A program made the position numbers and the translations under genes. Shown one piece after another: positions 14,999-19,500 of a DNA stretch of 19,500 nucleotides (positions within the stretch are counted from its first letter, which is position 1; each line of letters begins with the position of its first letter). The stretch comes from CAYMAZ01 sp964428185. GTDB taxonomy: Bacteria > Bacteroidota > Bacteroidia > Bacteroidales > DTU049. Below the pieces are notes generated by a model. That model was given only the letters and a program-made list of their open reading frames with translations. It was not told the origin of the DNA and made no database searches. The stretch spans positions 1 through 19,500 of the forward strand of contig CAYRXH010000046.1 of NCBI GenBank assembly GCA_964428185.1, written 5' to 3'.

Positions 14999-16084
14999 TC
15001 AATTGCTGACATTGTATTTTTTTAAAAATCGCTTTGAGTCTCCCCATTCCTTGTATCCGACTTCAAAACCTGCAAGTCTGATTCTGCTTTCTATACACTG
15101 TGCACAGTCTGCTGCATTTTCATCAGTACAGGGTTTGTTATCATAAAGTTTATACTTATCTCTGTAAATACCGGGTGTTATATTTGGCATAAGCACATTG
15201 GCCCCGATATTGATAGCTTTCTCACGCCCCATTTTATCAATAGCCTGCATTGCAGTTGTGGCTGCAATATTTATGTCAGGCATAAGAATACGAAGAACGG
15301 CAATCATTTTCAGGGTCATATTGAACCGCTCTTCAGCAGGCAAGAGTATATGCTTGTCTTTAAAGAGCGGAGTATCCTGGTGTTCAATATACGGACCCAT
15401 TCCGCACATGTCAACATCCAGTTTCTTCATAAAAAGCAGATCTTCAGCAAGATGTTCAGGAGTCTGGAAGGGGAGTCCTATCATTACACCCGTGCCCACC
15501 TGATATCCTGTTCGCTTTAGTAAATCCAGACACTCTACCCGTTTATCATAACTGTGATGGACATCATCGGGATGCAGCCTGCCATACAGTTCCCTGTTGG
15601 ATGCCTCAATCCTGAGCAGATAACGATGAGCTCCTGCTTCAAACCATCGCTGGTATACTTCCTGTGTTTGTTCTCCGCAGGATAATGTAATTCCCAAATT
15701 TCCGTCTGATAGTTTTTTTATTTCCCGGCATATATTTTCAATCCGCTGAGTGTTTGATTCACTTTGCAATTCTCCTGATTGGATGACCACTGATCCGTAG
15801 TTGCTTTCATATGCAAATTGTGCAGCTTGCACAACATCCTTGTCGGTCAGATTGTATCTTTCAACGTTTTTATTTCCTTTGCGAATACCACAGTAATAGC
15901 AGTTTTTGGAACAGATGTTTGAAAGTTCAATTAAGCCACGAAGGTAAACTAAGTTCCCGCAATTATCAGTCCGAAGCATGGAAGACTTCCTGAAAAGCAT
16001 TTTCAGGTCATCACATTCGAGATTCAGTAAATCGATAATGTCTGATTTTGTGAATTCCTTTTGCATTATAAGTTCAGCATTCAT
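14999..16084 (-). CDS. hydE: [FeFe] hydrogenase maturase HydE (radical SAM)
   Basis: HydE is one of two radical SAM enzymes that assemble the diiron part of the H-cluster; it acts on an organometallic intermediate supplied by HydG. The radical SAM cluster ligands are C58-x3-C62-x2-C65 (CSKNCYYC), followed by VVIQSGE and the TLSCGEQT segment expected in HydE. The C-terminus keeps C319-x7-C327-x2-C330, the same spacing as the accessory cluster site known in Thermotoga HydE, which is not essential in all members. Length (361) is normal. It is the last gene of hydG-hydF-hydE, starting 4 bp after the hydF stop codon. Biotin synthase and PylB are relatives, but the linkage to hydF and hydG settles the call. 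Confidence 0.96.
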   Translation of the reverse strand: MNAELIMQKEFTKSDIIDLLNLECDDLKMLFRKSSMLRTDNCGNLVYLRGLIELSNICSKNCYYCGIRKGNKNVERYNLTDKDVVQAAQFAYESNYGSVVIQSGELQSESNTQRIENICREIKKLSDGNLGITLSCGEQTQEVYQRWFEAGAHRYLLRIEASNRELYGRLHPDDVHHSYDKRVECLDLLKRTGYQVGTGVMIGLPFQTPEHLAEDLLFMKKLDVDMCGMGPYIEHQDTPLFKDKHILLPAEERFNMTLKMIAVLRILMPDINIAATTAMQAIDKMGREKAINIGANVLMPNITPGIYRDKYKLYDNKPCTDENAADCAQCIESRIRLAGFEVGYKEWGDSKRFLKKYNVSN

Positions 16085-16088
16085 AGCA

Positions 16089-17288
16089 TTAAAGGGTGTT
16101 AAATGGTTGTGTCACTCGCTGAAAGATGCAATTGATCCAGGCTATGGTCATTCCGTAATTTGTAACCGGAATCCCCGCCTGAATGAATGGCTTTAGCCGC
16201 GTAGTAAATTGTTTTCTGGTAACCATACATCCTCCGCATTGAATGACCATACTATAACTATGAACCGGTTTTTCAATTTGTGAGAGCCCCGGAACAATGT
16301 CAAACTGAAGTTGTTTCCCTGTATGTTTCTCAAGCCATGATGGTATTTTATGTCTTCCGATATCATCGCAGCACACATGGTGTGTACATGATTCAAGGAT
16401 AAGAATTCTGTCACCGTCATTTAGTTGATCAATATGTGGTGTCCCTTTCAGAAAGGTATCAAAATCACCTTTTAGCCGAGAGAACAGCACACTGAAACCT
16501 GTTAGCATGATTTCATCAGGAACGATTCTTGAAACATAATCAAAAGCCTGACTGTCAGTTACAACAAGTGCAGGGCGGATTCCCAGCCTGAAGAAATCTT
16601 CAAGTTCGGTTTCCTTCACCGACATGCATAAACAGTCGTGATCCAGAACATCCCGCCATGCCATCACCTGAGGAAGTATCATTCTTCCTTCCGGAGCTTC
16701 TGAATCTAATGGTGTAACGAGAAGTACTAAATCTTTTGGCTGAACAATTCCTTCAAATAATGATGGTTTGATAAACACAGAATCAGGCATTGTAGCTTTC
16801 ATTCGTTCAACAAGCTGAGCAATCTTAGAAGAGCTGTTTGTGCTGAATTCCAGAATATCACTGTTGTATTTTTGCAGAATTCTTGATGTAAAATCGTGGT
16901 TCAGAGCCTCAATATCTGATTTGTTATGAATGATGATGTAGGGAATGTCAAAAACGGTAAATTCTGCAAGGAGCTTTTCCTCACAAATACCCCAGGTGTT
17001 TTCAGTGACAATAAGAATAGCCATATCAACGGTTGGTATCACCTGGATTGTTTTGGCAATGCGCATGCTTCCCAGATCGCCCTCGTCGTCAATACCAGCA
17101 GTATCAATGATCACAGCAGGACCAATTCCAAATATTTCAACAGATTTTTTCACTGGATCAGTGGTTGTTCCAGGATAATCCGATACGATTGCTGTATATT
17201 CTCCTGTGAGCAGATTTATCAGGGAACTTTTTCCGTTGTTCCTTCTGCCGAAGATGCCTATGTGAGGCTTAAAGTCTTTAGTTTTCAT
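16089..17288 (-). CDS. hydF: [FeFe] hydrogenase maturation GTPase HydF
   Basis: HydF is the scaffold that carries the diiron precursor and delivers it to apo-HydA. The GTPase domain has the P-loop GRRNNGKSS (14-22), DYPGTTTDPV (switch I), DTAGIDDEGDLG (switch II) and NKSD. A dimerisation region follows. The C-terminal cluster domain has ESCTHH (C301, H303) and CGGC (C351, C354). The usual signature is CxHx(44-53)HCxxC; here the His before the last pair is Gln (Q350), while the three cysteines are kept. Length (399) is typical. It sits between hydG and hydE with gaps of 17 and 4 bp. The Q350 change should not abolish function, because this fourth ligand is variable in known HydF structures, but it is worth noting. 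Confidence 0.96.
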   Translation of the reverse strand: MKTKDFKPHIGIFGRRNNGKSSLINLLTGEYTAIVSDYPGTTTDPVKKSVEIFGIGPAVIIDTAGIDDEGDLGSMRIAKTIQVIPTVDMAILIVTENTWGICEEKLLAEFTVFDIPYIIIHNKSDIEALNHDFTSRILQKYNSDILEFSTNSSSKIAQLVERMKATMPDSVFIKPSLFEGIVQPKDLVLLVTPLDSEAPEGRMILPQVMAWRDVLDHDCLCMSVKETELEDFFRLGIRPALVVTDSQAFDYVSRIVPDEIMLTGFSVLFSRLKGDFDTFLKGTPHIDQLNDGDRILILESCTHHVCCDDIGRHKIPSWLEKHTGKQLQFDIVPGLSQIEKPVHSYSMVIQCGGCMVTRKQFTTRLKPFIQAGIPVTNYGMTIAWINCIFQRVTQPFNTL

Positions 17289-17305
17289 TGTTTTGATTTT
17301 TCTGT

Positions 17306-18733
17306 TTAAAAATACAAATCTCTTGTTCCTGTTTTTAGCTCTTGCAGCCTTTCACGGAGCGTTAGCCGTATATTTTCGTCAGGCAGATCACAGATGTTTT
17401 TTTCAATGACTTTTCGGCCTTTTTCTGCAGTATGATCAGGAGCATAATCCAGCAAATATTCTGCGAGAGTCAATATGGCGTTGGGAGTGCAGAATCGTTT
17501 GATAAAGCCGGGAACTGAAAATTCCATAAAGTGTTCACCGGTACGTCCAAGCCGGTAGCAGGCAGTGCAGAACGAAGGGAGCATATTATTATCCAGCAGT
17601 TCATCAATGATTTCATTGAGTGAGCGGTCATCATTTATGCGGAACTGTCCTTTGTTGAGGTCCTGATCATGATTATGAGAGTGTGAATATGCCCCCAGTT
17701 CCAGTTTTGTCCCACCGTCAATCTGGGATACTCCGTAATGTACACACTCATTCCTGATATGTCTGGGCTCACGTGCAGTCAGAATCATCCCTGCATAAGG
17801 AACAGCAAGTCTGAGTATGGCAATCAGCCTGGAGAAGTCCTCGTCCTTAACAAAATACTTATCACCCATATCCAGCATTGATGCATCTTTAATTCTTGGG
17901 AATGAGATGGTGTGGGGTCCTACATTATAACATGCTTCGAGATGGTTGGTGTGTCTCACAAGTCCCAATACTTCAAATTTCCAGTCGTAAAGTCCGAAAA
18001 GTGTACCGATACCAACATCATCAAGACCGGCTTCCTGTGCTCTGTCCAGAGCTGTCAGGCGATAGTTGTAGTCTGCTTTTTTCCCTCTGAGATGGTAGGT
18101 GTGGTATGCTTCGGGATGGTATGTTTCCTGAAATATCTGATATGTTCCTATTCCAGCTTCTTTCACGGTTCTGAAACCTTCAATGTCAAGTGGAGCTGCA
18201 TTGATATTTATACGCCTGATTTCTCCATGTGATTTTTTGACTGAATACACAAGACGGGTGCAATGAGCTATAAAATCTGCATCGTATTGGTCATGTTCTC
18301 CAAAAACAAGAACCAGACGCTTTTGCCCATTGTCCTCAAGGGCTTCAATTTCCTGAATGATCTCATTGTCGGACAGCGTTTTTCTGACAGCATCCTTGTT
18401 GTCTGCCTTGAATCCACAGTATTTACAGTTATTAATACATTTATTGCCTATATAGAGGGGAGCAAACAATACAATTCTGTTTCCATAAATAGTTTCTTTA
18501 AGGCGACGTGCTCCGTCTTTGATCTTTTCAATGTGTTCGGGTTCAGATGTGCTGACAAGCATGGCTGTTTCCTGCAGGCTTAATCTGCTTTTTGATAATG
18601 ACTTATCAATGATATCATTAATAATTATTGAATCAGGTTTTGAATGTTTAAGAATATTTTCAATTTCAGCAGCATCAATGAACGGTTTCATTGGTTCATC
18701 CGGGATGCTGTAATGTTGTGTCTGGAATTTCAT
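17306..18733 (-). CDS. hydG: [FeFe] hydrogenase maturase HydG (tyrosine lyase, radical SAM)
   Basis: HydG cleaves tyrosine to p-cresol and makes the CO and cyanide ligands, delivered as an iron-cysteine complex, for the H-cluster. The radical SAM ligands are C99-x3-C103-x2-C106 (CINNCKYC). The C-terminal auxiliary cluster signature CX2CX22C is exact: C389, C392 and C415 (CTACYRLGRTGEHFMEF is the diagnostic HydG segment). The sequence LVLVFGEH and the run NINAAPLDIEGFR are also typical. Its length, 475 residues, matches the family and separates it from ThiH (about 370). It is the first gene of the maturation operon, behind a consensus promoter and a hairpin-bearing leader. With HydE and HydF present, the maturation set is complete. 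Confidence 0.97.
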   Translation of the reverse strand: MKFQTQHYSIPDEPMKPFIDAAEIENILKHSKPDSIIINDIIDKSLSKSRLSLQETAMLVSTSEPEHIEKIKDGARRLKETIYGNRIVLFAPLYIGNKCINNCKYCGFKADNKDAVRKTLSDNEIIQEIEALEDNGQKRLVLVFGEHDQYDADFIAHCTRLVYSVKKSHGEIRRININAAPLDIEGFRTVKEAGIGTYQIFQETYHPEAYHTYHLRGKKADYNYRLTALDRAQEAGLDDVGIGTLFGLYDWKFEVLGLVRHTNHLEACYNVGPHTISFPRIKDASMLDMGDKYFVKDEDFSRLIAILRLAVPYAGMILTAREPRHIRNECVHYGVSQIDGGTKLELGAYSHSHNHDQDLNKGQFRINDDRSLNEIIDELLDNNMLPSFCTACYRLGRTGEHFMEFSVPGFIKRFCTPNAILTLAEYLLDYAPDHTAEKGRKVIEKNICDLPDENIRLTLRERLQELKTGTRDLYF

Positions 18734-18740
18734 AGCTGTA

Positions 18741-18768
18741 TTGATTTGGTTTATGTTTAACCAATCAA
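18741..18768 (-). promoter_or_regulatory. Hairpin in the hydG 5' leader
   Basis: TTGGTT (18746-18751) pairs with AACCAA (18759-18764) over a 7-base loop, and TTGA (18741-18744) pairs with TCAA (18765-18768) past a one-base bulge. The stem ends 7 bases before the hydG ATG, so it could influence ribosome access. It overlaps the shared leader element. Confidence 0.45.
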
Positions 18769-18798
18769 ATCAGCATCAGGAAGTAGAAAATAGTTTGT
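18762..18798. promoter_or_regulatory. Shared leader element, copy 3 (hydG leader)
   Basis: On the plus strand CAATCAAATCAGCA (18762-18775) and AAAATAGTTTGT (18787-18798) repeat the words at 3789-3816, here 11 bp apart instead of 2. Relative to the gene the element is inverted compared with copy 1. It lies between the hydG promoter and start codon, about +1 to +35. Confidence 0.45.
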
Positions 18799-18802
18799 CT
18801 TA

Positions 18803-18833
18803 CAAAAGTACAATATTTTTTAGTAATAGCAAA
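18803..18833 (-). promoter_or_regulatory. Promoter of hydGFE (Bacteroidota consensus)
   Basis: On the minus strand TTTG (18830-18833) is followed by exactly 19 bases and TACTTTTG (18803-18810). Both boxes fit the Bacteroidota vegetative promoter TTTG-N19-TAnnTTTG perfectly. Transcription should begin near 18796, giving a leader of about 60 bases. Confidence 0.75.
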
Positions 18834-18959
18834 AAAAATCACAAAAAAAAAACATAATTTTTACATGTTTTTTTTATGGAGAAGAAAGTGATATATTTTT
18901 TACCACTACTGTCCGACTAAAAAATAAAAAGAAGAACATACTCCCTTGAGTTTTTACTC

Positions 18960-18997
18960 CATGTTGTAAATTTGCTTTGAAAAAAATCAACAACATG
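18960..18997 (+). repeat. Inverted repeat over the transposase start codon
   Basis: CATGTTGT (18960-18967) and ACAACATG (18990-18997) form a perfect 8-bp inverted repeat whose right arm contains the transposase ATG. It lies inside a second perfect 12-bp inverted repeat, CTGTCCGACTAA (18909-18920) and TTAGTCGGACAG (19019-19030). In RNA these would form nested stems that bury the start codon. Confidence 0.6.
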
Positions 18998-19310
18998 AAC
19001 AAAAATACGGAAATAAAATTAGTCGGACAGCCGAACTTTCGGATTGACCTTTAAAGAAGTGTTTTTGATTGATTTCACCACCATTCGTTTATTCAGCGAT
19101 ATTTTAAAAGGCGTGGGACGCAATCCAAAGAATGACGGCAAAAAGAAAGGCGGATTAAAAGTTCATATACTCATAGCCCAACTACTGCTGAGTATGATTC
19201 AAAAAAACTGCACAAGCAGGATTTATTTGAAAAACTATAAGCCCCCACCAAATCAGCTACAGATGACAATGAATTTTTAGGGGGTGCGCCTTTTGAATTG
19301 AAATATTCGT
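18995..19310 (+). pseudogene. Remnant of IS4-family transposase gene
   Basis: The ATG at 18995 opens MNKNTEIKLVGQPNF, like the N-terminus of DUF4372-bearing IS4-family transposases common in Bacteroidota. The frame then stops. About 10 codons further on, in another frame, is FLIDFTTIRLFSDILKGVG and then NPKNDGKKKGGLKVH, the region around the first catalytic Asp (DDE) of these transposases. This runs directly into LIAQLLLSMIQK, which resembles a segment near the C-terminus, so the middle, including the other catalytic residues, is deleted. Further frame loss follows. The remaining parts cover perhaps a quarter of a normal gene. The family call rests on recalled similarity and is good but not certain. 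Confidence 0.65.
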
Positions 19311-19422
19311 GCTTGACTACCAATAACATACAGGCACAAATAGCCAAAAATTGATTTTAGTTGGATAAAAGTGAAAAAAATCTTTATATCTCAGTCTTAT
19401 ATATGCATGTCTGTTTTCTCAC

Positions 19423-19430
19423 TATTTTTG
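19423..19430 (+). promoter_or_regulatory. Candidate -7 box of truA
   Basis: TATTTTTG fits TAnnTTTG and lies 16 bases before the truA ATG. No TTTG occurs at the right distance upstream. Nothing else is seen between the IS relic and truA. Confidence 0.35.
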
Positions 19431-19446
19431 CAATGAAAAGCTTATT

Positions 19447-19500
19447 ATGCAGCGCTATTTTATTTCAATTTCGTACCAGGGAACTCATTTTCATGGCTGG
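19447..19500 (+). CDS. truA: tRNA pseudouridine synthase TruA, 5' end only
   Basis: The last 18 codons of the window begin at an ATG at 19447 and read MQRYFISISYQGTHFHGW. This is the characteristic N-terminus of TruA (RY, then SYxGTxFxGW), which converts uridines 38-40 in the tRNA anticodon stem to pseudouridine. The catalytic Asp lies beyond the window. The gene is outside the hydrogenase locus and points away from it. Confidence 0.85.
   Translation, partial: MQRYFISISYQGTHFHGW

Larger units (their letters stand above)
18904..19373 (+). mobile_element. IS4-like insertion sequence relic, internally deleted
   Basis: The left end CACTACTGTCCGACTAAAA (18904-18922) is matched in inverted, degenerate form at the right end (19355-19373; TTTTAGTTGGATAAAAGTG), about 15 of 19 positions. 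Between them are only scraps of a transposase gene, so the element of 470 bp cannot move. No convincing target duplication is seen; both flanks are A/T runs. It fills most of the gap between hydG and truA. Confidence 0.65.

Noticed and set aside
18841..18900. A/T-rich tracts resembling a replication or attachment site.
   Set aside because: Only homopolymer runs are present, without iterated boxes, direct repeats or an integrase gene.
1..19500. A CRISPR array, tRNA or rRNA gene, or an integron-like structure.
   Set aside because: No regularly spaced repeats, cloverleaf-like sequence or rRNA segment could be recognised in the window.

Overview
The window looks like chromosomal DNA of an anaerobic, fermentative member of the Bacteroidota (Bacteroidales-like). 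The evidence is AT-rich DNA with mostly weak or absent Shine-Dalgarno sites, promoters of the Bacteroidota form (TTTG / 19 bp / TAnnTTTG), a decayed secreted protein ending in a type IX secretion (T9SS) sorting domain, and an IS4-like transposase relic of the kind common in this phylum. No rRNA, tRNA, CRISPR array or intact mobile element was seen.

Layout. (1) 1-2453, minus strand: a housekeeping run ribD -> EamA/DMT permease -> yigZ-like gene (cut by the left edge), tightly packed and overlapping. (2) 2454-3609: a single-frame T9SS cargo pseudogene with three internal stops, closed by a clear terminator. (3) 3610-12180, plus strand: the main block. It holds a stand-alone receiver protein, hydC, hydB and hydA (trimeric NAD-linked [FeFe] hydrogenase of the electron-bifurcating type), a histidine kinase built on a hydrogenase-like H-cluster domain, a second small receiver, and a receiver-histidine kinase fusion, closed by a terminator. 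(4) 12181-14993, plus strand: a second unit with a membrane Cache-PAS NarX-type kinase and its NarL/LuxR-type response regulator. (5) 14999-18733, minus strand, convergent: hydG -> hydF -> hydE, the complete H-cluster maturation set, behind a consensus Bacteroidota promoter. (6) 18734-19446: this promoter, a 470-bp internally deleted IS relic and the truA leader. (7) 19447-19500: the first 18 codons of truA.

How it works together. HydCBA would oxidise NADH together with reduced ferredoxin to make H2, or run the reverse; HydE, HydF and HydG build its active site. The unusual part is the amount of signalling DNA: three kinases and four receivers around one hydrogenase. The kinase directly after hydA keeps all four cysteines expected to hold the H-cluster cubane but lacks the proton-path residues present in HydA, so it is best read as an H2 or redox sensor descended from a hydrogenase. 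The three hydrogenase-related transcription units also share short upstream sequence motifs (AATCrAATCAG; TGTAATTTTAC; AAAATAGTTTGT), which suggests common control. Catalytic assignments rest on motifs read directly; signalling partners and operators are inference.
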